DNA from: Alteraurantiacibacter hainanensis
Lineage (GTDB): Bacteria; Pseudomonadota; Alphaproteobacteria; Sphingomonadales; Sphingomonadaceae
Assembly (NCBI RefSeq): GCF_036321025.1
Contig: NZ_JAZAPB010000002.1
Coordinates: 1,302,001-1,366,000, forward strand
Length of the DNA stretch: 64,000 nucleotides
Direction of reading: 5' to 3'
The position numbers were made by a program, and so were the translations under genes. Numbering within the stretch: the first letter of the stretch is position 1; every line of letters begins with the position of its first letter. Shown here piece by piece: positions 9,130 to 17,963 of this stretch. Under the pieces are notes generated by a model, which saw only the letters and a program-made list of their open reading frames with translations, made no database searches and had not been told where the DNA came from.

Positions 9130-9510
9130 ATGGCCAACCGCCCGCTATCACCGCACCTGTCAATCTGGAAATGGGGACCGCACATGGCGGTATCCATCCT
9201 CCACCGCGTCACCGGCGACGGGATGGCCCTTGTCGGGCTGGGCGTACTGCTGTGGTGGCTGGGCTCACTGGCCGCGGGGCCGGATGCCTACGAGACGTTC
9301 CTAGGCCACGCCTCCAGCTGGTATGGCATGGCGGTGCTGATCGGGCTGACCTGGGCCTTTTTCAATCACATGAGCTCTGGCCTGCGCCACTTCGTGCTGG
9401 ATCTCGGCGCGGGTTACGAGATCGACTTGAATCGCACCTTCTCGGTCGTCTCCATGGCGTCGGGCGTGGTGCTGACCGTGGCCTTCTGGGCCTTCATCCT
9501 GCTTCGCTAG
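9130..9510 (+). CDS. sdhC: Succinate dehydrogenase cytochrome b556 subunit
   Basis: Membrane anchor of respiratory complex II. The 126-residue protein begins with the family motif RPLSPHLSIW and SILHRVTG (quinone-site Ser/Arg region), has three transmembrane segments, and the conserved SSGLRHFVLDLG whose His is the expected heme b ligand. The start is ATG 9130; upstream in-frame extension has no homologous character. sdhD follows after 12 nt. The 167 nt upstream hold a possible promoter (TTGTAA near 9060) but it is not convincing. Confidence 0.93.
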   Translation: MANRPLSPHLSIWKWGPHMAVSILHRVTGDGMALVGLGVLLWWLGSLAAGPDAYETFLGHASSWYGMAVLIGLTWAFFNHMSSGLRHFVLDLGAGYEIDLNRTFSVVSMASGVVLTVAFWAFILLR

Positions 9511-9522
9511 GACATATCGGAT

Positions 9523-9912
9523 ATGGGTAACGGAACATCGATCGGCCGCGTGCGCGGCCTTGGCTCTTCCCACGAGGGCGCGCATCACTGGCTGATGCAG
9601 CGCTTCACCGCCGTCGGCAACCTGGTGACGGTGCTGTTCCTCGGCATCTCGCTGGCGCTGATGGGCGACTATTCCCACGCCGGAGTGTCCGAATGGCTGT
9701 CCTCTCCGCTGCCCGCCTTCATGGTGGCGCTGCTGGTGATCTCCACCTTCTGGCACGCGCGGCTGGGTCTGCAAGTGTTGATCGAGGACTACGTCCACGA
9801 AGCCGGCAGCAAGTTCGCCGCCATCCTCGTGCTCAACATCGCCAGCTTTGCAGGGGCCGCGTACGGCCTCTTCAGCATCGCCAGCCTCGCCTTCTCGACA
9901 GGAGCCGCCTGA
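9523..9912 (+). CDS. sdhD: Succinate dehydrogenase hydrophobic membrane anchor subunit
   Basis: Second membrane anchor of complex II, 129 residues with three transmembrane helices. The family's pattern is present: SSHEGAHHWLMQRFTAVGN near the start, then a central FWHARLGLQVLIEDYVH where the His and Asp/Tyr face heme and quinone. Its stop TGA overlaps the sdhA ATG at 9912, so the two are coupled. It works with SdhC to bind SdhAB to the inner membrane. Confidence 0.93.
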   Translation: MGNGTSIGRVRGLGSSHEGAHHWLMQRFTAVGNLVTVLFLGISLALMGDYSHAGVSEWLSSPLPAFMVALLVISTFWHARLGLQVLIEDYVHEAGSKFAAILVLNIASFAGAAYGLFSIASLAFSTGAA

Positions 9913-11744
9913 TGGCCCGCAAAGAGACTTTCGAAATCGGTGGCCGCGCCTACCCGATCATCGACCACACCTATGATGTCGTGGTCGTGGGCGCCGGCGG
10001 TTCCGGCCTTCGCGCCACGATGGGTGCCGCCGAAGCCGGTCTGAAGACCGCCAATATCTCCAAGGTTTTCCCCACCCGCAGCCACACCGTGGCGGCGCAG
10101 GGCGGCATTGCCGCCTCGCTGGGTAACAACACGCCCGACCACTGGTCGTGGCACATGTACGATACCGTGAAGGGTGCCGACTGGCTGGGCGACCAGGACG
10201 CCATCGAGTACCTGGCCCGCGAAGCGCCGCAGGCGGTGTACGAGCTGGAGCACGCCGGCGTGCCGTTCAGCCGCAACGAGGACGGAACGATCTACCAGCG
10301 CCCGTTCGGCGGACACATGCAGAACATGGGCGAAGGCCCGCCGGTGCAGCGCACCTGCGCCGCGGCGGACCGTACCGGCCACGCCATGCTGCACGCGCTC
10401 TACCAGCAGAGCCTGAAGTACAGCGCCGATTTCTACATCGAATACTTCGCCATCGACCTGATCATGAAGGACGGCGTCTGCGTCGGCGTGATCGCCATGT
10501 GCCTGGACGACGGCACGATCCACCGCTTCCGCAGCCACGGCGTGGTGCTGGCGACCGGCGGCTATGGCCGTTGCTACTTCACCGCCACCAGTGCCCATAC
10601 CTGCACCGGCGACGGCGGCGGCATGGTGCTGCGCGCGGGCCTTCCGCTGCAGGACATGGAATTCGTGCAGTTCCACCCCACCGGCATCTACGGCGCGGGC
10701 GTGCTGATTACCGAGGGCGCACGCGGCGAGGGCGGCTACCTGACGAACAGCGAGGGCGAGCGGTTCATGGAACGCTATGCCCCTTCGGCCAAGGACCTCG
10801 CCAGCCGCGACGTCGTCTCGCGCTCCATGGCGCTGGAAATGCGCGAAGGGCGCGGCGTCGGCCCCGATGCGGATCACATCTACCTGCACCTCGATCACAT
10901 CGATCCCAAGGTGCTGGCAGAGCGCCTGCCCGGCATCACCGAAAGCGGCAAGATCTTCGCGGGCGTGGACCTGACGCGGCAGCCGCTGCCCGTCACCCCC
11001 ACCGTCCACTACAACATGGGCGGCATTCCCACGAACTATCACGGCGAAGTCGTGACCATCGGGCCGGACGGCAATCCCGACACCGTGGTTCCGGGCCTGT
11101 TTGCCGCGGGCGAGGCGGGCTGCGTCTCGGTGCACGGGGCCAACCGCCTCGGCTCCAACTCGCTGATCGACCTCGTGGTGTTCGGCCGTGCGATCGGCTT
11201 CCGCCTGGCGGAGCTCATCAAGCCCGGCCAGAGCCACGACGAACTGCCCGGCGACAGCGCGGACTTCGCACTGGGCCGCCTGGATCACTTCCGCCACGCC
11301 GATGGTGGAAGCCCCACCGCCGCCGTGCGCAAGGAAATGCAGCAGACCATGCAGAAGCACGCTGCCGTGTTCCGCGACAGCGAACTGATGGCTGCCGGCG
11401 TCAAGTCGCTGGCTGAAACCAACAAGCGGATGCAGGACATCAAGGTGCACGACCGCTCGCTGATCTGGAATTCCGACCTGATCGAGACGCTGGAACTGGA
11501 CAACCTGATGGCCCAGGCCGTCGTCACCATGTCCAGCGCCGAGAACCGCAAGGAAAGCCGCGGCGCCCACGCGCACGAGGACTATCCCGAGCGTGACGAT
11601 GCCAACTGGATGAAGCACACCGCGGCCTGGTTCGAAGGCTGGGGCGGCAATGGCGGCGAGGTGAAGATCGACTATCGCCCGGTCCACGAATACACGCTGA
11701 CCGACGATGCGACCTATATCGAGCCGAAGAAGCGCGTTTACTGA
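9912..11744 (+). CDS. sdhA: Succinate dehydrogenase flavoprotein subunit
   Basis: Catalytic FAD subunit of complex II, oxidising succinate to fumarate. The 610-residue protein has the dinucleotide-binding motif VVVVGAGGSGLRA (residues 23-35), RSHTVAAQGG with the FAD-linking His 58, the active-site region QFHPTGIYGAGVLITEGARGEGG and the C-terminal domain ending in YRPVHEYTL. The start is ATG 9912, overlapping the sdhD stop. Normally sdhB follows; here the next gene is an unrelated lipoprotein peptidase. Confidence 0.97.
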   Translation: MARKETFEIGGRAYPIIDHTYDVVVVGAGGSGLRATMGAAEAGLKTANISKVFPTRSHTVAAQGGIAASLGNNTPDHWSWHMYDTVKGADWLGDQDAIEYLAREAPQAVYELEHAGVPFSRNEDGTIYQRPFGGHMQNMGEGPPVQRTCAAADRTGHAMLHALYQQSLKYSADFYIEYFAIDLIMKDGVCVGVIAMCLDDGTIHRFRSHGVVLATGGYGRCYFTATSAHTCTGDGGGMVLRAGLPLQDMEFVQFHPTGIYGAGVLITEGARGEGGYLTNSEGERFMERYAPSAKDLASRDVVSRSMALEMREGRGVGPDADHIYLHLDHIDPKVLAERLPGITESGKIFAGVDLTRQPLPVTPTVHYNMGGIPTNYHGEVVTIGPDGNPDTVVPGLFAAGEAGCVSVHGANRLGSNSLIDLVVFGRAIGFRLAELIKPGQSHDELPGDSADFALGRLDHFRHADGGSPTAAVRKEMQQTMQKHAAVFRDSELMAAGVKSLAETNKRMQDIKVHDRSLIWNSDLIETLELDNLMAQAVVTMSSAENRKESRGAHAHEDYPERDDANWMKHTAAWFEGWGGNGGEVKIDYRPVHEYTLTDDATYIEPKKRVY

Positions 11745-11751
11745 TGCAGGC

Positions 11752-12603
11752 ATGAGGCGGGCGAGTGTCGCGCTTGCGCTGATCTCGCTGGCCGCCTGCG
11801 CCACGCCCATCGAACGCATCGAGGGTGATGGTTTCTATACCAGGCAGGTGGAGGCCGCCGGTCTTGCGATCCGTTCTTCGCCGCGCGTGGAGGACGAGGC
11901 GCTGCTGGCCGCGCGCGACATGGTGCGCGGAATGCTTTCGTCCCGGCCCGACCTTGCTGCCGAGCTCGTTCGGCAGGACTTTCGCGTCGCCATCATGGCG
12001 CGGGACGAGGCACTTCTCGACCTGCCGGAGTTTGCCAGCTGGGCGAAGCCCGATCCCGATGATCCGCGCCTGACACGGTGCGAACGGCTGCATTACGCAG
12101 AGCGTATCGGCAGCTTGACCGACCGCCAGTACTGGGATGCACGAGTGCGCGGGATCGGCGGGCAGCGGACGGTCGCGGCGGAAGAGGACGTGCTGGGCCT
12201 TCGCGAAAGCCGCTATTACGGCGAGACGATCCTGGTGCACGAATTCGCCCACGCCATCCTCTACGCGATAGAGGCGGCCGATCCGGCGCTCTACGGGCAG
12301 ATCGAGCAGGCCTATGCCGATGCGCAGGAGGAGGGCCGCTGGCACAACGAATACGCGATCACCACGCTGCACGAATACTGGGCGGAGGGGGCGCAGTTCT
12401 GGTTCGATTCCAACAAGCTGGTTGTCGTGAACGGGCGGCAGATCCTTGGTCATCAGGACCTGGCCGCCTACGATCCGGCGCTCTACGCGGCGCTGGCGCA
12501 GGTCTATCCCGCATCGCACCGGCTGGCATCGGATCCGTTCCATCTCCACCCGGCGCGCGTGCCCGATGGGCCCATCCCGGAAAACACCGCCGAGGAATGC
12601 TGA
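11752..12603 (+). CDS. Putative zinc metallopeptidase lipoprotein (HExxH)
   Basis: A 283-residue protein with a lipoprotein signal (lipobox SLAAC, Cys 16). It contains a zincin motif HEFAH (H163, E164, H167) and a second conserved-looking HEYWAEGAQFWF segment (E208/E212) that could give the third zinc ligand, as in gluzincins. I do not recognise the exact family. It starts 7 nt after sdhA, occupying the place where sdhB is often found, so it is probably co-transcribed with sdhCDA. An extracytoplasmic protease or amidase role is an inference. Confidence 0.7.
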   Translation: MRRASVALALISLAACATPIERIEGDGFYTRQVEAAGLAIRSSPRVEDEALLAARDMVRGMLSSRPDLAAELVRQDFRVAIMARDEALLDLPEFASWAKPDPDDPRLTRCERLHYAERIGSLTDRQYWDARVRGIGGQRTVAAEEDVLGLRESRYYGETILVHEFAHAILYAIEAADPALYGQIEQAYADAQEEGRWHNEYAITTLHEYWAEGAQFWFDSNKLVVVNGRQILGHQDLAAYDPALYAALAQVYPASHRLASDPFHLHPARVPDGPIPENTAEEC

Positions 12604-12645
12604 GCGCGCTTGCCGCTGACGGGTCGCCGCACTAGCCTCGCAGGC

Positions 12646-13992
12646 ATGACAGAACTCTTTCGTCGCGGCTCGCTTGCCGCCTTCGCCCCCGTACTCGCCG
12701 TTTCCATTGCCACCCCCGCCGCGGCCCAGCTTTCGCCGGCCGAGCAGACCATCATCGAGACGGTCGAGGAAGGCTTCGCGCAGGACGTCGCGCTGCTGGA
12801 AGCGATTACCAACGTCAATTCCGGCACCCACAACCACGAGGGCGTGCGCGAAGTCGGGCAGATGCTGACGCCCGAATTCGAGGCGCTCGGTTTCGATGTC
12901 GAGTGGATCGCGCAGGACCACGTTGACCGGGCGGGACATCTCTTCGCCAGAATGGAAGGCGATTCGGACGCGCCCAGGATCCTGCTGATCGGCCATATCG
13001 ACACCGTGTTCGAGCCGGATTCGCCATTCCAGCAATTCGTCAGGGACGGCGATACCGCCACCGGTCCCGGTGTCGTGGACGACAAGGGCGGCATCGTCGT
13101 GATCCTGTCCGCCCTGCGCGCGATGCAGGCGGCGGGAACCCTCCATGGCGCCAATATCGTCGTCGCCCTGACGGGGGACGAGGAAGACGTCGGCAACCCC
13201 ATCGACCAGGCGCGCGCCGACCTGGTGGAAGCGGGGCAATGGGCCGACGTAGCGCTGGGGTTCGAAGGCCTGTCCGTCGTCGATGGCAGGGACATGGGCG
13301 TGGTGGCCCGCCGCTCCTCCAACAGCTGGACGCTAACCACGACGGGCCGCACCGGCCATTCCTCGGGCATATTCTCCGATAGCGCGGGCTACGGGGCGAT
13401 CTATGAGATGGCGCGCATCCTCGATGCCTTCCGCGTGGAGCTGCCGGAGGAAAACCTCACCTACAACGTTGGCTTCATGGCCGGCGGAACGCCTGCGGAA
13501 CTGGGGGAAGACAATCTTTCCGCCTCAGCTATCGGCAAGACCAACATCATCGCCGACAGCGCCGTGGCCCGCGGAGACCTGCGCACGCTGACCCAGGAGC
13601 AGACCGACCGCACCGTCGCTGCGATGGAGGCCATCGTCGAGCAGAACCTGCCCGGCACCGATGCGCAGATCGAATTCTCCTTCCGCTACCCGCCGATGTC
13701 GCCCAGCGAAGGCAACACTGCCCTGCTCACGGCCCTGAATGCGATCAACGCCGACATGGGGCTGGACGAGATGGGCGTGTTTCCGCCCGCACGTCGCGGG
13801 GCCGCCGATATCAGCTTCGTCGCGCCCTATGCGCACGGCCTGGCAGGCATGGGGCCGGACGGAACGGGCAGCCATGCCGAGGGCGAGAGCGTGGACCTGC
13901 GCAGCTTCACCCGCCAGGCCCAGCGCGCGGCGATCCTGATGAGCAGGCTGGGAGAGAACCCCAGGACACAAAGGATTGTCCTGCCGGATTGA
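12646..13992 (+). CDS. Exported M20-family metallopeptidase (carboxypeptidase G2-like)
   Basis: A 448-residue exported M20/M28-type hydrolase. The signal peptide ends around ATPAAAQ (residue 28). The zinc-site elements are present: GHIDTV (H117, D119), the bridging Asp in GVVDDKGG (near 145), the catalytic Glu in TGDEEDVG (179/180) and a C-terminal GSHAEGESVDL with the last His. The order and dimerisation domain fit glutamate-carboxypeptidase-like M20 proteins, so C-terminal amino acid removal from a periplasmic substrate is likely. It lies 42 nt after the lipoprotein peptidase. Confidence 0.88.
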   Translation: MTELFRRGSLAAFAPVLAVSIATPAAAQLSPAEQTIIETVEEGFAQDVALLEAITNVNSGTHNHEGVREVGQMLTPEFEALGFDVEWIAQDHVDRAGHLFARMEGDSDAPRILLIGHIDTVFEPDSPFQQFVRDGDTATGPGVVDDKGGIVVILSALRAMQAAGTLHGANIVVALTGDEEDVGNPIDQARADLVEAGQWADVALGFEGLSVVDGRDMGVVARRSSNSWTLTTTGRTGHSSGIFSDSAGYGAIYEMARILDAFRVELPEENLTYNVGFMAGGTPAELGEDNLSASAIGKTNIIADSAVARGDLRTLTQEQTDRTVAAMEAIVEQNLPGTDAQIEFSFRYPPMSPSEGNTALLTALNAINADMGLDEMGVFPPARRGAADISFVAPYAHGLAGMGPDGTGSHAEGESVDLRSFTRQAQRAAILMSRLGENPRTQRIVLPD

Positions 13993-14010
13993 TGGCAGTC
14001 TCGTGCCGGA

Positions 14011-14652
14011 CTACTCGGCAGCGGGTTCGTGGACCCGCGCTTCCACGATCTCCACCGGCTCTGCAAGCATCTGGCCCTTCATCCAGCCTTCGCCCTTTTC
14101 CGGGTCGGTCGGCTGGGCGTGGATGGCTTCGACCACGTCCATCCCCTCGGTCACGTAGCCGAACACGGCGTAGCCTGCGCGACGCGTGGGGTCTTCTGAA
14201 TCGGGATCGGCGTCGAGCCCGGTCTGATCGCCCAGCATGATCGAGAAGTCGCCGTTGGCCGTGCCCGGCTCGCCCATCGCCATCGACAGCGCCCCGCGCG
14301 TGTGGCTGAGGCCCGTCTCGCTGGTCGGCTCGTGCTCGATGCCCGGCAGCACCCTCTCGGGATCCCACTGCGTGCCGCCCTGTATCAGGCCATTGGGTTG
14401 CTCGCCCCAGTCGAGCGGCATGGCGCGGTAGAACACCGTGCCGTCGAAACGGTCCTCTTCCACGTAGCGCAGGAAATTCGCCGCCGTGACAGGTGCGCGC
14501 TCGGTTTCCAGGGCGATGACGATGTCGCCCATGGTGGTTTCCAGCACCACGTCGGTGGTCGCGTACTCGCGCTGGGCAGGGAGCTCGCTGGCTTCCTGCG
14601 CGGCAAGGGGAGAAGCGGCGAGGGCGAGCAGGAAGGCGAATCGTTTCAGCAT
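14011..14652 (-). CDS. Periplasmic peptidyl-prolyl cis-trans isomerase, cyclophilin type
   Basis: A 213-residue cyclophilin with a signal peptide (cleavage near SPLAAQ, residue 18). The domain has the usual TTMGDIVIALETERAP start, FLRYVEEDRFDGTVFYRA, and GTANGDFSIMLGD and GYAVFGYVTEGMDVV in place of the canonical core motifs. Some active-site residues are altered relative to human CypA (Trp and the FxxQGG box become LIQGGTQWD), so activity may be modest. ATG 14652 is the start that gives a clean signal peptide; 14661 and 14688 are alternatives. Convergent with the M20 gene, 18 nt apart. Confidence 0.87.
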   Translation of the reverse strand: MLKRFAFLLALAASPLAAQEASELPAQREYATTDVVLETTMGDIVIALETERAPVTAANFLRYVEEDRFDGTVFYRAMPLDWGEQPNGLIQGGTQWDPERVLPGIEHEPTSETGLSHTRGALSMAMGEPGTANGDFSIMLGDQTGLDADPDSEDPTRRAGYAVFGYVTEGMDVVEAIHAQPTDPEKGEGWMKGQMLAEPVEIVEARVHEPAAE

Positions 14653-14783
14653 GCCTCCCATCCTGCAACGACGGGGTTGGCGCAGCAATGAACATGCACC
14701 TCGCGTGCGCGCGCGAGTTCACTCGATATTCAGTTCGTCGCTCTCAATGCACGGTTCATCGCAGAAAACAGGAGGACCGAACG

Positions 14784-16157
14784 ATGAGACGTGAACGAAG
14801 CCCCGGCTCGAAACTGATGCTGGCAGGATTGGTTGCCGGTGTGCTGATCGTGCCGCTGCTGATGGTCTACGCGCTGGTCTACGACCGGGAAAACCAGTCG
14901 CAGCAGGCGCAGGCGCATATCACGCGCGGCTGGGGCGGCTCGCAGACCGTTACCGGGCCCGTGCTGGTGATCCCCTTCCGCGATGAGGTGGTGGAGGCAG
15001 AGACGGTCGATGGCGTGGCGACCGAGCGGCGACGGCAGGTGCGGCGCGAACTGTTCGTTTCTCCGCAATCCCAGTCTGTCGAGACCCGGCTCGACCCAGA
15101 TCGCAAGGGTTACGCGATCTACCAGAGCGTGGTCTATTCGGGCGCGCTGGAAGGCACCGCCCGCTTTGCGCTGACGAGCGAGCTGGACAGTCTCGGAATT
15201 GCCCGCGACACGTTGCTGTTCGACGAGGCCGAACTGCGTTTCGGCATTTCCGACACGCGCGGCCTCTCCGATGGGGCCAGTGTCACCGCAGGCGGGGAGG
15301 CGCTCGACCTCAGGCCCGGCAATGGTCCCTCGGCCACCGGCGGATCGGGTTTCTCCGCTGCCCTTTCCCGTTGGGACGGGGAGGGTGCGTTGCAGGTGCG
15401 CTGGAGCTATGGCCTGCGAGGCACGCGCTCGCTTTCGCTGATCCCGCGCGGGGGCGAGACCGAATGGCGCGTAACGTCACCCTGGCCTCATCCCAGCTTT
15501 ACCGGAGGCTATTTGCCCGAACCCTCGCAGACTGAAACCGGCGCGCAGGGTTTCACCGCCGTCTATCCCGGCATCACCAACCTCGCACTGGGGCACGGAT
15601 TGCTGTCCGTGGGCGACCGGCCTGCAAGCGACGCCGATGCCGATGTGGAGACGGTGCAGGCGGCATCGATCGGCCTTGTCGAGCCGGTCGATCTCTACAG
15701 CCAGGTGGACCGCGCGGTGAAATACGGCTTTCTCTTCATCGGGTTCACCTTTGCCGCGCTTCTGATGTTCGACGTGGTCGGCGGCGCACGCGTTGCTGCG
15801 GCGGAGTATTTGCTGACTGGCGCGGGGCTGGTGCTGTTCTTCGTGATGCTGCTGGCCTTTGCCGAGGTGATCGGCTTCGCGCTCGCCTATCTTGTGGCGG
15901 CGACGGCGATCATCGGCCTGCTGACCGCCTACAGCGCCGCGATCCTGGGGACGTGGAAGCGGGCGGGGTTCATCGGGGCGATGCTCGCCGCGCTCTACAC
16001 GGTACTCTACGTGCTGCTGAACGAGGAAACCTACTCGCTGGTGATCGGATCGCTGCTGCTGTTCGCAGCCCTGGCAGGTATCATGTTCGCCACGCGCAAG
16101 TTGGACTGGTCCGCCGTGGGTCGCAGCGAGGGTAAGGGCGAGGGCGCTTACGCCTGA
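14784..16157 (+). CDS. CreD-family inner-membrane protein
   Basis: A 457-residue CreD-like (cell envelope integrity) protein. It has an N-terminal transmembrane helix (about residues 12-32), a large periplasmic beta-rich domain, and a C-terminal cluster of about five transmembrane helices from the VDRAVKYGFLFIGFTF segment onward, which is the best conserved part of the family. A GGAGG ribosome-binding site at 14771 sits 8 nt before ATG 14784 and fixes the start. In other bacteria CreD belongs to the CreBC stress regulon and affects beta-lactam sensitivity; no creBC genes are seen here. Confidence 0.88.
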   Translation: MRRERSPGSKLMLAGLVAGVLIVPLLMVYALVYDRENQSQQAQAHITRGWGGSQTVTGPVLVIPFRDEVVEAETVDGVATERRRQVRRELFVSPQSQSVETRLDPDRKGYAIYQSVVYSGALEGTARFALTSELDSLGIARDTLLFDEAELRFGISDTRGLSDGASVTAGGEALDLRPGNGPSATGGSGFSAALSRWDGEGALQVRWSYGLRGTRSLSLIPRGGETEWRVTSPWPHPSFTGGYLPEPSQTETGAQGFTAVYPGITNLALGHGLLSVGDRPASDADADVETVQAASIGLVEPVDLYSQVDRAVKYGFLFIGFTFAALLMFDVVGGARVAAAEYLLTGAGLVLFFVMLLAFAEVIGFALAYLVAATAIIGLLTAYSAAILGTWKRAGFIGAMLAALYTVLYVLLNEETYSLVIGSLLLFAALAGIMFATRKLDWSAVGRSEGKGEGAYA

Positions 16158-16188
16158 CGCCAAGGCGAACGGGGGCGAGGGGGCAGGG

Positions 16189-16752
16189 TCAGATCACGCC
16201 GCAGATCAGGCCCAGTTCCTTCGCCTTGTCGCAGCCGATATACCAGTTCTCGGGCGCCCGGTCGCGAACATCCTCGAACGAGACGTTGCTGCCGTTCACG
16301 ATCTCGCGAAAGCCCTGTTCCTCTATCTCGATGGAATGCTCGATCTCGTTGAGCGCGGCCTTCAGCTGGTAAATGCAGCTTTTCAGCGGCCCCGAAAGGT
16401 TGATCGTCTTGGTGATCTGCCGCTCGTGGATCAGCAGGCTGGAATCCTTCGTCATGTAGCGGTGCGACACGGGAAAGCCCGCCATGAAGGTGGCGCCTGC
16501 GGAATAGACCGCCGATTTTCCGAGGAAGAAGATGTCGCGCCCCGGTTCGCGCAGCAGGCGCACGTCGTCGGCCATAGTGCGGGCGATTTCCGGGTTGCCG
16601 CCCAGGGTGGTCAGGGCCACCACCAGCGGCCCCTTCTTGGGGGCATTGTGCAGCTGGTCGCGGAATTCGGCGTACATGGCTTCGTCAACGCTGCCGATCA
16701 GGCGAAGTTGGGGGCTCGTGCGGATGGTGTCGGCGTCCGATTTGGTGCTCAT
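16189..16752 (-). CDS. ClpP-like serine protease-fold protein
   Basis: A 187-residue protein of the ClpP/crotonase fold. Ser 84 (AVYSAGATFMAGFP) and His 109 (LLIHERQ) align with the ClpP nucleophile and general base, and GLICGVI matches the end of ClpP. The residue aligned with the ClpP catalytic Asp appears to be Asn 169. There is no ClpX partner nearby. It is the last gene of the SigF-NrsF-LldD set, 35 nt downstream of lldD on the same strand. ATG 16752 is used; 16758 is an alternative. Proteolytic activity is uncertain. Confidence 0.75.
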   Translation of the reverse strand: MSTKSDADTIRTSPQLRLIGSVDEAMYAEFRDQLHNAPKKGPLVVALTTLGGNPEIARTMADDVRLLREPGRDIFFLGKSAVYSAGATFMAGFPVSHRYMTKDSSLLIHERQITKTINLSGPLKSCIYQLKAALNEIEHSIEIEEQGFREIVNGSNVSFEDVRDRAPENWYIGCDKAKELGLICGVI

Positions 16753-16787
16753 GCCCATCCAACTGGCGCATGGGCGCGGCGTTCCGG

Positions 16788-17963
16788 TCAGCGGGAGCGA
16801 AGGTTCTCGCGCGAAAGGTCTGCCGGGCGAGCCTTGCCCATCAGCTGCATGGCGCGGGTGATCTCCTGCTCCAGGATCGTCACCGCACGCTCCACGCCTG
16901 CCTCGCCCGCGGCCGCCAGCGCGTAGAGGTAGAGCCGCCCGCCGCTGACCGCCTTCGCCCCCAGGCTCAGCGCTTTCACCACGTGGCTGCCGCGCATGAC
17001 TCCGCCATCGAGGATCACCTCGACCCGGTCCCCAACGGCATCGACGATCTCGGCCAGCTGGTCGAACGGCGCGCGCCCGCCATCCAGTTGCCGTCCGCCG
17101 TGGTTCGACACCATGATGGCATCCACGCCCATGTCCGCCGCGCGGCGCGCGTCGCCCACCGACATGATGCCCTTCAGGCAGAAGGTGCCGCCCCAGTCGT
17201 CCCGCAACTGCTCCGCGGCCTTCCAGTCGAGGCCCGGATCGAGCATCGAGTTGAAATAGTCCTGGATGGAGATGGCCTGCCCGCTGCCCGCCGAAACATG
17301 GGTGGAAAGATTGGGCAGGTCGAACTTCTCGCGCAGCAGGAAGTTCATCGCCCACCTGGGGTGGAGCGCATAGCTCACCAGGTTGGACGGCGTGAAACGC
17401 GGCGGGGTGGTGAAGCCGGTGCGCTTGCAGCGTTCGCGATTGCCGGAAACGATCGTGTCGACGGTCAGCGTGATGGCATCGAACTTGGCTGCCCTCGCAC
17501 GCTCCACCAGCGCGGCGTTGAGACCGCGATCCTTGTGGTAGTAGTATTGCAGCATCTTGGGGCCGCTCCAGCGCTCGCCAACTTCCTCGATGCTGACGGT
17601 GGAGAGGCTGGAAATGCCGAACCACAGCCCGTGCCTTTCGGCCACGGCGGCGACGGCACGCTCGCCCTGCCAGTGAAAGATGCGTTGCAGCGCGGTGGGG
17701 CTTAGCATCAGGGGAAGGGCGCTCTCACGGCCCATGATGGTGGTGGAAAGGTCCAGCCCGTCGGCGCCCACCAGCACGTCGGGCACGAGGTCCACATCGG
17801 CAAAGGCGGCGGTGTTGCGGTCCTTCGTCGCCTCGTCGTCCGCCGCGCCGTCAATGTAGTTGAACACGGGGTAAGGCAGCCGCCGCCGCGCCAGGGCGCG
17901 GAAATCGGCGATCTTGTGGCAGTCCGACAGGCGGCGGACGGAGTAGTCGTCCTTGTCTCTCAC
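16788..17963 (-). CDS. lldD: FMN-dependent alpha-hydroxyacid dehydrogenase (L-lactate dehydrogenase-like)
   Basis: A 391-residue member of the FMN-dependent alpha-hydroxyacid dehydrogenase/oxidase family. The active-site block SNHGGRQLDGG (H288, R291) and the flavin lysine in FCLKGI (K264) are present, as is the phosphate-binding DGGVMRGSHV region. LldD is the best-fitting name but substrate could be another 2-hydroxyacid. GTG 17963 is the start because it overlaps the nrsF stop (GTGA) and gives the family's normal N-terminus; the longer frame would overlap nrsF by 66 nt. Membrane association via the quinone pool is typical. Confidence 0.88.
   Translation of the reverse strand: MRDKDDYSVRRLSDCHKIADFRALARRRLPYPVFNYIDGAADDEATKDRNTAAFADVDLVPDVLVGADGLDLSTTIMGRESALPLMLSPTALQRIFHWQGERAVAAVAERHGLWFGISSLSTVSIEEVGERWSGPKMLQYYYHKDRGLNAALVERARAAKFDAITLTVDTIVSGNRERCKRTGFTTPPRFTPSNLVSYALHPRWAMNFLLREKFDLPNLSTHVSAGSGQAISIQDYFNSMLDPGLDWKAAEQLRDDWGGTFCLKGIMSVGDARRAADMGVDAIMVSNHGGRQLDGGRAPFDQLAEIVDAVGDRVEVILDGGVMRGSHVVKALSLGAKAVSGGRLYLYALAAAGEAGVERAVTILEQEITRAMQLMGKARPADLSRENLRSR

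Noticed and set aside
9789..11819. A 676-codon minus-strand frame across sdhA
   Set aside because: Antisense to sdhA, with low-complexity His/Val/Ala composition typical of shadows.
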